Source: Labilithrix luteola (lineage in GTDB: Bacteria; Myxococcota_A; Polyangia; Polyangiales; Polyangiaceae). From it: DNA of 7,345 bases. Each line of letters opens with the position of its first letter. The stretch's first letter is position 1. The stretch covers positions 1-7,345 of the forward strand of contig JAMFST010000371.1 in assembly GCA_026225435.1 (NCBI GenBank), written 5' to 3'. Positions 1-6,408 of the stretch are shown here, piece after piece. The notes beneath the pieces are model-generated. The model ran no database searches. It was not told the DNA's origin and saw only the letters and a program-made list of their open reading frames with translations. The position numbers and the translations under genes were made by a program.

Positions 1-52
1 CCCGCCGATCAACGGACCGGGGACCGGCTTCGACGGGACGCGGACGTACGGA

Positions 53-751
53 CTACGGAGCTGACGAAGCGGCGCGCATCGCCGGCGGCTGGCGCCCTTC
101 GACTGCGCAGGCGAGCAGCTCGAGGGCGTACAGGTGATCCTCGGCCGCGCGGAGCACGGCGGGCAAGCCGGCGCCGTCGGTGAGCGAGGCGATCAGCCCG
201 GGCGCCCGCTGCGAGGAGAAGAGGTGCACGAAGCTCTCGCCGGCGAGACGCGCGAGCGCGGGGCGGAGGAGCGGGACGAAGCGCGGTGAGGTGGTGACCA
301 CGCGAAAGTGGCGGTCGAGCGCCGGATCGCCCGTGCGCGCCTCGAGGTAGCCGCGGCCGAGCACGAGCAGCGGCTCGGTGCGCAGGTGCGGAGCGGCGTC
401 GCGCGCCGTCACCTCGAAGTCGGGGACGTCGCTGCTGGTGGCGACCCACAGCGCCGGCGTGGGATCGCGCGGCCCCCACGAGATGCTGGAGAAGGCGGCG
501 CGACGGAGGTACGGCGAGCCGGTCATGCCGACGTGCTGACGCTGCTCGGCGCTGGCGAAGAGGACGTTGAGCGCGGGGTCGCCCTGCAGCCTCATGCCGA
601 GGCGCCTGGCCAGGACCTCGGCGATGGCGTGCTCTCCGCTCGGCGGCGGCGCGCTGCCGCCCCCTGCACCGCCCCCGCTGCTGCTCCCGCTCCCGGACGC
701 GGCGAAGACGGGATAGCGGACGGTGGCGGCGGGATCTTCAGCGGAGCGCAT
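53..751 (-). CDS. Hypothetical protein with Gly/Ser-rich N-terminal segment
   Basis: I do not recognise this 232-residue protein with confidence. Residues 19-38 are a Gly/Ser/Pro-rich low-complexity stretch. The rest looks like a folded, soluble alpha/beta domain with a hydrophobic core strand (PLLVLGRG, about 127-134), a GDPALDRHFRV segment (141-151) and LLRPALARL (161-169). This 'D..FD/LDR.F.V ... L.P..R..L' pattern is common in uncharacterised bacterial proteins of about 200-300 residues, some annotated as DUF3137-like; that comparison is from memory and tentative. There is no signal peptide, clear transmembrane helix or catalytic motif. The start is the first ATG in the frame after the LysR stop, but the nearby GAGGG lies only one base from it, so initiation looks weak. 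It lies 54 bp downstream of the LysR gene on the same strand, so co-transcription is possible. Coding status rests on sensible composition and fit between neighbours. Confidence 0.68.
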   Translation of the reverse strand: MRSAEDPAATVRYPVFAASGSGSSSGGGAGGGSAPPPSGEHAIAEVLARRLGMRLQGDPALNVLFASAEQRQHVGMTGSPYLRRAAFSSISWGPRDPTPALWVATSSDVPDFEVTARDAAPHLRTEPLLVLGRGYLEARTGDPALDRHFRVVTTSPRFVPLLRPALARLAGESFVHLFSSQRAPGLIASLTDGAGLPAVLRAAEDHLYALELLACAVEGRQPPAMRAASSAP

Positions 752-805
752 GCCCTCGTTTCGGCCGGTTGGTCGAGAGGTTGCGGCAAATGATGCGGAC
801 GGGGC

Positions 806-1696
806 TCAGGCGGTCTCGGCTGCCCCCTTCGCGCGCGCGCGGATCTCCTCGGCGAAGGCCAGGCTCGCCGGCGCGAGCACGCTCCCCTGGCGCCACACCA
901 GCGCGGTCAGCTGCGAGGGCGGCGCCGGCGACAGCGCGACCACGGGAAGACTCTCCGCCTCGGCGAAGCGCGGCTCCGGCAGCAAGGTCACCGCCAGCCC
1001 GCCGCGGACCATGGCGAGCACCGCGCCCACCGCGTCCGACTCGAGGATGATGTGCGGCGAGAAGCCGGTGCTGGCGAGCCACCCGTCGGCCAGCGTGCGA
1101 CCGCGTAGACCGCGCGCGAGCAGCGCGAACGACTCGCCGGCGAGCATCTGCGGGGTCGCCCGCGGCGCCTGCGCCAGCGGATGTCGCTTGTTCACCACCA
1201 GCCACAGGCGGCTCTCGAAGATCGCCTCCGACTCGAGCCCGGGGAGGCGCGTCGAGGCGAGCGCCACCCCGATGTCGAGCTTGCCGTCGGCCACGCGTCG
1301 CTCGATCCCGCGCACGACCCCTTCCCGCGCCGTCACCCGCACCCCCGGCGACTTGCGCAGCACGGCCGCCAGCGCCGGCACCACCAGACCGCGCAAGCTG
1401 GGGAGGTAGCCGACGCGCAGCACGCCGGTGGTCAGACCGCGCAGCGCCCCCACCGCTCGCGTGCCGGCGCCGACGTCCTCCAGCGCGCGCGAGGCATGCG
1501 TGAGGAAGACCTCGCCCGCCTGCGTCAGCCGCACGCCGCGCGGATCGCGCTCGAAGAGCGGCGTCCCCAGCTCGTCCTCGAGGCTCTTGATCTGCTGCGA
1601 CAGCGTCGGCTGCGACACGTGCAGGCGCTGCGCGGCGCGGCCGAAGTGCAGCGCGCTGGCGACGGCGGTGAAATAGCGCAGGTGGCGGAGCTCCAT
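806..1696 (-). CDS. LysR-type transcriptional regulator
   Basis: A full-length LysR-family regulator (296 residues; the family is usually about 290-310). Residues 1-60 form the N-terminal winged helix-turn-helix: MELRHLRYFTAVA opens it, AAQRLHVSQPTLSQQIKSLE (21-40) is the helix-turn-helix, and LGTPLFER followed by LTQAGEVF (57-64) is the wing and start of the linker helix. Residues from about 90 (GVLRVGYLPS) form the periplasmic-binding-protein-like effector domain, with VADGKLDIGVAL (135-146) and MVRGGLAVTLLP (229-240) in their usual places. Its overall look is closest to the CatM/BenM/CynR type. An in-frame TGA lies 13-15 bases before the ATG, so no longer start exists, and the ELRHLRYF opening matches the family start. 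No good Shine-Dalgarno sequence precedes it. It is divergent from the ThDP enzyme gene, with a LysR-type dyad between them, so it most likely controls that operon and itself. The effector is unknown. Confidence 0.95.
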   Translation of the reverse strand: MELRHLRYFTAVASALHFGRAAQRLHVSQPTLSQQIKSLEDELGTPLFERDPRGVRLTQAGEVFLTHASRALEDVGAGTRAVGALRGLTTGVLRVGYLPSLRGLVVPALAAVLRKSPGVRVTAREGVVRGIERRVADGKLDIGVALASTRLPGLESEAIFESRLWLVVNKRHPLAQAPRATPQMLAGESFALLARGLRGRTLADGWLASTGFSPHIILESDAVGAVLAMVRGGLAVTLLPEPRFAEAESLPVVALSPAPPSQLTALVWRQGSVLAPASLAFAEEIRARAKGAAETA

Positions 1697-1710
1697 GGGC
1701 CGATCGTCTC

Positions 1711-1725
1711 ATAGGTGGCACCTAT
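1711..1725. promoter_or_regulatory. LysR-type operator (perfect dyad, T-N11-A)
   Basis: ATAGGTGGCACCTAT is a perfect inverted repeat with 7-bp arms around one central base (1718). It contains the T-N11-A spacing (T1712, A1724) characteristic of LysR-family recognition sites. Outer arms ATCGTC (1703-1708) and GACGAT (1729-1734) extend the symmetry, offset by one base. The dyad lies 15 bp upstream of the LysR start codon and is centred 65 bp upstream of the ThDP enzyme ATG. Location and symmetry are seen directly; binding by the adjacent regulator is inferred. Confidence 0.75.
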
Positions 1726-1780
1726 CGTGACGATTCGAAGGAGCGCTTGGACCAATGATCGCGTCGGACTTATCGTGACG
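1723..1780 (+). repeat. Direct repeat TATCGTGACG, two copies
   Basis: The decamer TATCGTGACG occurs at 1723-1732 and again at 1771-1780, exactly 48 bp apart. The first copy overlaps the right arm of the LysR dyad. The second overlaps the proposed -10 region and ends two bases before the ThDP enzyme start codon. Just after it begins, the 8-bp palindrome TGACGTCA (1776-1783) runs into the ATG. An exact 10-mer repeat inside an 86-bp regulatory gap is unlikely by chance; a second regulator contact is one explanation. Confidence 0.5.
1747..1776 (+). promoter_or_regulatory. Putative sigma70-type promoter for the ThDP enzyme operon
   Basis: TTGGAC (1747-1752) resembles a -35 element and TATCGT (1771-1776) matches the -10 consensus at 4 of 6 positions, with an 18-bp spacer. 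Transcription would start about six to eight bases after the -10, at roughly 1782-1784, which is on the start codon at 1783. No Shine-Dalgarno sequence precedes that ATG, so the transcript may be leaderless. The -35 lies within a small palindrome, TTGGACCAA (1747-1755), where a LysR activator's second contact would be expected. The weak -10 fits an activator-dependent promoter. This is inference from sequence match and spacing only. Confidence 0.45.
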
Positions 1781-1782
1781 TC

Positions 1783-3411
1783 ATGACCGAAACCAAGACC
1801 GGCGCGCAGCTCTTCGTGGAGGCTCTCGAAGCCGAGGGGGTGCGCCACGTGTTCGGCGTCCCCGGGGAAGAGAACCTCGATTTCCTCGAGGCGCTCCGGA
1901 CCTCGAGCATCCGCCTCGTCGTGACCCGGCACGAGCAGGCCGCGGGCTTCATGGCGGCGACCGTGGGGCGGCTCACCGGCCGAGCTGGCGTGGCGCTGTC
2001 CACCCTCGGCCCGGGCGCGACCAACCTGGTGACCGCGGCGGCCTACGCCAACCTCGGCGCGATGCCGATGATGATGATCACCGGGCAGAAGCCGATCAAG
2101 ACGAGCAAGCAGGGGCACTTCCAGATCGTCGATGTGGTCGGGATGATGCGGCCGCTCACCAAGAGCACCCGCTCGCTCATGTCCGCCGGCGCCATCCCGG
2201 CGCGCGTGCGCGAAGGGCTCCGCCTGGCCGAGGAGGAGCGCCCCGGGGCGGTGCACCTGGAGCTCGCCGAGGACATCGCCCGCGAGACGGCGCACGGCGC
2301 CCCCATCCCCCGCACCGAGGGGCGGCGCCCGATCGCCGACGAGCACATGCTGGCCCGCGCCATCGACCGCATCCAGGCGGCCAAGCGACCGCTGCTGATG
2401 ATCGGCGCCGGTGCCAATCGCAAGGCGACCGCGCCGATGCTCCGCGCCTTCGCCGAGCGCACCGGCATCCCCTTCTTCAGCACGCAGATGGGCAAGGGCG
2501 TCCTCGACGAGACGGAGCCCGGCTGGATCGGCACCGCCGCGCACTCCGCCGGTGACTTCGTCCACCGCGCGGTCGACGCGTCGGACCTGGTGATCGTCGT
2601 CGGCCACGACGTCGTCGAGAAGCCGCCGTTCCTCATGGGCGACGGGCGCCGCTCGATCATCCACGTGGACTTCAGCTCCGCGGAGATCGACCCGGTCTAT
2701 TACCCCGAGCTCGAGGTGGTCGGCGACATCGCCAACACCGCCTGGCGGCTCGCCGAGGGGATCACCCCGCAGCGCCACTGGGACTTCGCCCCCACGCACG
2801 ACCTGCGCGATGGCCTGCTCCGCCACCTCGCCCGCAACGAGGGCGACCCCCGCTTCCCCATCCACCCGGCGCGCCTGGTGGCCGAGGTGCGCCGCGCCAT
2901 GCCCGACAGCGGCATCGTCTGCCTCGACAACGGGATGTACAAATTGTGGTTCGCCCGCCACTACCGCTGCCGCGCGCCCAACACACTGCTCCTCGACAAC
3001 GCCCTCGCCACCATGGGCGCCGGCCTCCCCTCGGCCATCGCCGCCAAGCTGCTCCACCCGGAGAAGCGCGTGCTCGCGGTCTGCGGCGACGGCGGCTTCC
3101 TCATGGGCGGGCAGGACCTGGAGACGGCGGTGCGCCTCGGCCTCGACCTCACGGTGGTCATCGTCCGCGACGACGGCTACGGGATGATCCGCCAGAAGCA
3201 GGCGGACATGGGGCTCCCCGAGTACGGCATGCAGCTCGGCAATCCGGACTTCGTCATGCTCGCCCAGGCCTTCGGCGCCACCGGCCACCGGCCGACCTCG
3301 CCGGAAGAATTCGCCGCCACGCTGGCAGCATCCGCCAAGGGCGGCGTGCACGTCATCGACCTTCCCATCGACTATTCCGCGAACGTTGATCTGCTGGGAG
3401 ACCTCACATGA
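1783..3411 (+). CDS. Acetolactate-synthase-like thiamine-diphosphate enzyme
   Basis: A 542-residue ThDP-dependent enzyme of the acetolactate synthase/2-oxo-acid decarboxylase superfamily. The N-terminal pyrimidine-binding domain (about 1-170) has FGVPGEENLD (24-33), the catalytic Glu51 in TRHEQ, and LGPGATN (75-81). A central domain spans about 190-325. The C-terminal pyrophosphate-binding domain (about 365-530) carries the metal motif GDG (435-437) followed by RDDGYGM (462-468). Asp436 and Asp464 are the expected Mg ligands; the second position is Asp as in catabolic acetolactate synthases, not the Asn usual in the biosynthetic form. The biosynthetic FAD-site RFDDR signature is absent and VGHDVVEKPPF (273-283) takes its place, so FAD independence is likely. 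No regulatory subunit gene is adjacent. The upstream frame has an in-frame stop at 1756-1758, fixing the ATG. Its stop overlaps the aldehyde dehydrogenase start, so the two act together. Databases usually call relatives 'acetolactate synthase large subunit'; the true substrate is unproven. Confidence 0.9.
   Translation: MTETKTGAQLFVEALEAEGVRHVFGVPGEENLDFLEALRTSSIRLVVTRHEQAAGFMAATVGRLTGRAGVALSTLGPGATNLVTAAAYANLGAMPMMMITGQKPIKTSKQGHFQIVDVVGMMRPLTKSTRSLMSAGAIPARVREGLRLAEEERPGAVHLELAEDIARETAHGAPIPRTEGRRPIADEHMLARAIDRIQAAKRPLLMIGAGANRKATAPMLRAFAERTGIPFFSTQMGKGVLDETEPGWIGTAAHSAGDFVHRAVDASDLVIVVGHDVVEKPPFLMGDGRRSIIHVDFSSAEIDPVYYPELEVVGDIANTAWRLAEGITPQRHWDFAPTHDLRDGLLRHLARNEGDPRFPIHPARLVAEVRRAMPDSGIVCLDNGMYKLWFARHYRCRAPNTLLLDNALATMGAGLPSAIAAKLLHPEKRVLAVCGDGGFLMGGQDLETAVRLGLDLTVVIVRDDGYGMIRQKQADMGLPEYGMQLGNPDFVMLAQAFGATGHRPTSPEEFAATLAASAKGGVHVIDLPIDYSANVDLLGDLT
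3396..3400 (+). promoter_or_regulatory. Ribosome binding site for the aldehyde dehydrogenase
   Basis: GGGAG ends seven bases before the ATG at 3408, inside the end of the preceding gene. Good match and spacing support that start, alongside translational coupling through the ATGA overlap. It contrasts with the ThDP enzyme gene, which has no such site. Confidence 0.7.
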
Positions 3412-4844
3412 AGAACCTCGCCCCCCGTTACCCGCTCTACGTCGCCAACAAGGCGGAGCAGCCCAACGAAGCGCTGGTCGTCACCGACAAGTTCTCCGGT
3501 GACGTCGCTACCCGCGTCGCCCTCGCCGACAAGGCGACCATCGAGCGCGCCATCGCCTCCGCCGTCGCTGCCGAGGGGCCGATGCGCAAGCTCCCGCCTT
3601 ACGCGCGCCGGGAGATCCTCGAGCACTGCGTGAAGCGCTTCACCGAGCGCGCCGAGGAGCTGGCCTTCGCGCTCGCCGTCGAGGCGGGCAAGCCGATCAA
3701 GGACAGCCGCGGCGAGGTGGCGCGGCTCATCGACACGTTCAAGGTCGCCGCCGAGGAGACCATGCGCATCGACGGCGAGACGATGACGCTGAACATCTCG
3801 CCGCGCGCCGACGGCTACCGCGGCTTCACCAAGAAGGTGCCGGTCGGCGCGGTGTCGCTGATGACGCCGTTCAACTTCCCGCTCAACCTGGTGGCCCACA
3901 AGGTGGCGCCGGCGATCGCCGCGGGTTGCCCCTTCGTGCTCAAGCCGTCGGAGCGCACGCCCATCGGCGCGCTCATCATGGGCGAGGTGCTGGCCGAGAC
4001 CAGGTTGCCGGAAGGCGCCTTCAGCGTCGTCCCCTGTCTCCTCGCGGACGTCGCGCCCTTCATCGAGGATCCGCGGCTCAAGCTCCTGTCGTTCACCGGC
4101 TCGGGCAAGGTCGGCTGGGATCTGAAGCGGCGCGCCGGTGCGAAGAAGGTGGTCCTCGAGCTCGGAGGGAACGCGGCCTGCATCGTCGACGGAGACCAGG
4201 GGCCGAAGCTCGATCACGTGGTCGACCGCCTCGTGTTCGGCGGCTTCTACCAGTCAGGACAGAGCTGCATCTCGGTGCAGCGCATCCTCGTGCACGAGGA
4301 GCTGTACGTGGCGCTGCGCGAGCAGCTCGTCGCCAAGGTCGCCGCGCTGGTCGCCGGCGATCCCAAGGACGAGAGCACCTTCCTCGGTCCGATGATCGAC
4401 GAGCCGGCCGCGAGCCGGTTGCAAGGCTGGATCACCCAGGCGAAGGAGCACGGCGCGCGCGTGCTCACCGGCGGCGGACGCAAGGGCTCGATGCTCGAGG
4501 CGACGGTGCTCGAAGGCGTGCCGGCCGGCGAGCCCATCGTCGAGGAGGAGGCGTTCGGGCCGGTCGTCGTGCTCCAGCCGTTCGCCAGCTTCGACGAGGC
4601 GCTGAAGATCGCCAACAGCTCGCAGTACGGGCTGCAGGCGGGCGTGTTCACCAGCGACCTCGGTCACACCATGCAGGCGTGGGACGAGCTCGAGGTCGGC
4701 GGCGTGGTGGTCGGCGACGTACCCAGCTTCCGCGTCGACAACATGCCCTACGGTGGCGTCAAAGGCTCCGGCGCAGGACGCGAAGGAATCCGCTGGGCCA
4801 TCGAGGACATGGTGGAGACGCGGCTCTTGGTCTTGAAGACCTGA
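3408..4844 (+). CDS. NAD(P)-dependent aldehyde dehydrogenase
   Basis: A complete 478-residue member of the aldehyde dehydrogenase superfamily, oxidising an aldehyde to its carboxylic acid in the cytoplasm. All catalytic elements are present: oxyanion-hole Asn156 in TPFNFP, cofactor-binding Lys179 and Glu182 in LKPSERTP, the Rossmann turn FTGSGKVG (229-236), general base Glu251 in LELGGN, nucleophile Cys287 in GQSCISVQR, Glu381 in EEAFGPV, and the C-terminal PYGGVKGSGAGREG (447-460). Glu182 after the KPS element suggests a preference for NAD. The GQSCISVQR nucleophile context resembles the lactaldehyde/glycolaldehyde and ALDH21-like branches more than betaine or fatty aldehyde types; that subfamily placement is from memory. 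The ATG overlaps the ThDP enzyme stop as ATGA, and GGGAG sits at good distance, so translation is coupled. It probably oxidises an aldehyde released by, or related to, the ThDP enzyme product. It ends 7 bp from the convergent lipoprotein gene. Confidence 0.94.
   Translation: MKNLAPRYPLYVANKAEQPNEALVVTDKFSGDVATRVALADKATIERAIASAVAAEGPMRKLPPYARREILEHCVKRFTERAEELAFALAVEAGKPIKDSRGEVARLIDTFKVAAEETMRIDGETMTLNISPRADGYRGFTKKVPVGAVSLMTPFNFPLNLVAHKVAPAIAAGCPFVLKPSERTPIGALIMGEVLAETRLPEGAFSVVPCLLADVAPFIEDPRLKLLSFTGSGKVGWDLKRRAGAKKVVLELGGNAACIVDGDQGPKLDHVVDRLVFGGFYQSGQSCISVQRILVHEELYVALREQLVAKVAALVAGDPKDESTFLGPMIDEPAASRLQGWITQAKEHGARVLTGGGRKGSMLEATVLEGVPAGEPIVEEEAFGPVVVLQPFASFDEALKIANSSQYGLQAGVFTSDLGHTMQAWDELEVGGVVVGDVPSFRVDNMPYGGVKGSGAGREGIRWAIEDMVETRLLVLKT
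4829..4841. terminator. Palindrome at the convergent gene ends
   Basis: GGTCTTGAAGACC is a perfect inverted repeat (6-bp arms, one central base) covering the last codons of the aldehyde dehydrogenase. CTC (4824-4826) and GAG (4843-4845) can extend the stem across a small internal loop. Because the facing genes are separated by only 7 bp, it is the only obvious hairpin at the junction. It has no T-run on either strand, and the tiny loop means only part of the stem would form in RNA. A terminator role is speculative. Confidence 0.25.
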
Positions 4845-4851
4845 GGCTCGA

Positions 4852-6303
4852 TCAGAAGACGACGAGTCCCTCGGAGCGGGCGGTGATCGGCACGCCCGCA
4901 TCGGGGTCGAGGGCGAGGGCGGCCGACGACTCGGTGAGCATGCCCGTCGTCGTGTCGCGCACGAGGACGTGGATCAGGTTTCCTTCGGTGTACGTCGCGT
5001 CGTTGCTGAGGCGCTCGCTCTCGACGTAGAGGTACTTCCCGTCCGGGGAGAGCTCCTCGTCGTAGGCCTCGCTCGATGTGTGGCCGGTGTTGCCGCCCGC
5101 GTCCACCAGGGTGGGGCCCGCGCCCGAGAGGGTGAGCACCTGGATCTCGCTCAGCACGGTGCCGTTGCTCGTGGCGCTGAGAACCGAGACCTGATCGGTC
5201 GCGGTGTCGGTGGCGTAGACGAAGTTGCCGTCCGAGCTCACGCGGACCCAGCAAGGGGCGCCGCCGCTGACCTTCGCCGAGCCGACGTTCGTGAGCGCGC
5301 CAGCCGCGGTGTACGTCCAGGCGCTGACCTCGCCACGAATGACGTAGTTCACGTACAGGACCTTGTTGAGCGGGTTGAGCGCCATCCCGAGCACCAGCTG
5401 GTCCGCCTGCACGGCGGCGTCCGGGCTGTTGGTGTCGCTGGGGATCGAGTACGGGCTGCCGGCGTTGGCCGTGAGCGCGCCGCTGGTGGCGAGGCTGAAC
5501 GAGAGCAGCCCCGGGGTCGCCGTGGCGGCCGAGAAGGTGAAGTTGTTCCCGAAGGCGAGGGTGCCGTCGGCGGTCGGGTAGAGCCCCGTGGCGACGATGC
5601 CGGTGGGGGTCGCGGTGACGCCGGTGGCCGCGCTGAGCGCCCCGGTGGACGCGACGGCGAGCGTGGCGAAGTTCGCGTTCACGCCGGTGAGGGCACGACC
5701 GAGATCGTAGTCCTGGTTGGTCACCAGGAGGTTCGAGCCGACCAGCGCGAGGCTGACCGGGGCGGTGCCGCCGCTGGCGAAGGGGGAGCCGGTGACCGCG
5801 GTGAGCGTCCCGTCGGCGTCGATGGTGAAGACGCTGATGTTGTCGCTGCCGCCGTTGGCCGCGAACAGGTACTTGTGATCGGCGCTGGCGATCAGCTGGT
5901 AGTCGCTGTCGTCCGGGCCGAGCGCCTGGCCCGGGTTGCCGATGCCGGTGCCGCCGGTGGCGAACGGGCTGCCGGTGATGGCCGTGAGGCTGCCGTCGGT
6001 GGTGCTGCGCTTGTACGCGAAGACGGCGTTCTTCCCCGAGGTGGGGTCGTTGCTCATGATGTACAGCACGTTGCTGGCGACGCCCGCGTCGGCGGCGCCG
6101 TCGGTGCTGGTGTCGGCGGCGCCGTCGACAGTGGCGCCGCTGTCGGGCGTGCCCGTTCCGCTGTCCGCCTTGGTCGCGTCCGCGCCTGCGTCCGCGCCCG
6201 GCGTGATGTCATCGTCGTCGTCACCGCTGCACGCGGTGAGCGCGAGGCCGCCCGTCAACAGTCCAATACCGGCGCCCAGCGCAACGAGATTCCGCATTCT
6301 CAT
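4852..6303 (-). CDS. Seven-repeat beta-propeller lipoprotein (lactonase-like)
   Basis: A 483-residue secreted lipoprotein. Residues 1-24 are a signal peptide (Arg-rich start, hydrophobic core) ending in the lipobox LTAC, with Cys25 as the lipidated residue. Ser26, not Asp, at +2 would favour the outer membrane under the E. coli rule, which may not hold here. Residues 27-76 are a low-complexity linker starting with five Asp residues and rich in Asp, Ala, Gly and Thr. From about 78 onward I count seven repeats of the form hydrophobic strand-G-x-LT-x(3)-GSP: near residues 94, 156, 213, 266, 326, 372 and 444. The first two are nearly identical (LTAITGSPFATGG, LTAVTGSPFASGG). Seven such units fit a seven-bladed propeller of the 6-phosphogluconolactonase-like/YVTN type. 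Such proteins may bind ligands or be enzymes; I see no convincing catalytic set. A second ATG two codons in is less well placed relative to the Shine-Dalgarno site. Confidence 0.88.
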   Translation of the reverse strand: MRMRNLVALGAGIGLLTGGLALTACSGDDDDDITPGADAGADATKADSGTGTPDSGATVDGAADTSTDGAADAGVASNVLYIMSNDPTSGKNAVFAYKRSTTDGSLTAITGSPFATGGTGIGNPGQALGPDDSDYQLIASADHKYLFAANGGSDNISVFTIDADGTLTAVTGSPFASGGTAPVSLALVGSNLLVTNQDYDLGRALTGVNANFATLAVASTGALSAATGVTATPTGIVATGLYPTADGTLAFGNNFTFSAATATPGLLSFSLATSGALTANAGSPYSIPSDTNSPDAAVQADQLVLGMALNPLNKVLYVNYVIRGEVSAWTYTAAGALTNVGSAKVSGGAPCWVRVSSDGNFVYATDTATDQVSVLSATSNGTVLSEIQVLTLSGAGPTLVDAGGNTGHTSSEAYDEELSPDGKYLYVESERLSNDATYTEGNLIHVLVRDTTTGMLTESSAALALDPDAGVPITARSEGLVVF

Positions 6304-6313
6304 GAGTTAAGAT

Positions 6314-6320
6314 CTCCCTC
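6314..6320 (-). promoter_or_regulatory. Ribosome binding site for the lipoprotein
   Basis: On the minus strand GAGGGAG precedes the ATG at 6303 by 10 bases and the alternative ATG at 6297 by 16. The shorter distance favours the first start, giving the MRMRN N-terminus. Confidence 0.6.
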
Positions 6321-6363
6321 GCGGCGCGCCCTTCACGGACGCGCCTTCGGGAGCCCTACTCGC

Positions 6364-6388
6364 GAGGTCGGACAGAAGTGTCCACCTC
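6364..6388 (-). terminator. Strong hairpin between reductase and lipoprotein genes
   Basis: The arms GAGGT and GGACA (6364-6368 and 6370-6374) pair with TGTCC and ACCTC (6379-6383 and 6384-6388). This gives a 10-bp stem with one bulged C (6369) and a 4-base loop (6375-6378). It begins 20 bases past the reductase stop, where a terminator would sit, but no T-run follows on the minus strand. It may be a U-less terminator, an mRNA-stabilising 3' hairpin, or an operator for the lipoprotein gene. The structure is clear; its role is not. Confidence 0.4.
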
Positions 6389-6408
6389 AGGCGAAGAAAG
6401 ATCCGCGG

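Noticed and set aside
14..27. Tandem heptamer GGACCGG x2
   Set aside because: Two copies of a GC-rich 7-mer are easily expected by chance in this composition, and nothing else nearby suggests an element.
9..793. Overlapping frames on both strands across the hypothetical gene
   Set aside because: Both alternatives (minus 9-479, plus 308-793) are Arg/Ala-rich with no folded-protein pattern. The frame at 53-751 has better strand and core patterning and fits after the LysR stop.
738..1721. 327-codon minus-strand frame over the LysR gene
   Set aside because: Arg/Ala/Gly-rich shadow. The overlapping LysR frame is full length with all family motifs.
1525..3351. 608-codon open frame antisense to the ThDP enzyme and LysR gene
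   Set aside because: Its translation is His/Arg/Asp/Val/Gly-rich with no family motif, and it is explained by high GC opposite a long real gene. The ThDP enzyme on the other strand has all its catalytic motifs.
3926..5029. 367-codon plus-strand frame within and past the aldehyde dehydrogenase
   Set aside because: Arg-rich shadow in another frame of the aldehyde dehydrogenase, running into the opposite strand of the lipoprotein gene; no start site or domain.
6323..6345. GGCGCG/CGCGCC inverted repeat upstream of the lipoprotein
   Set aside because: Short, purely G/C arms with an 11-base loop and no T-run; common by chance at this GC content.
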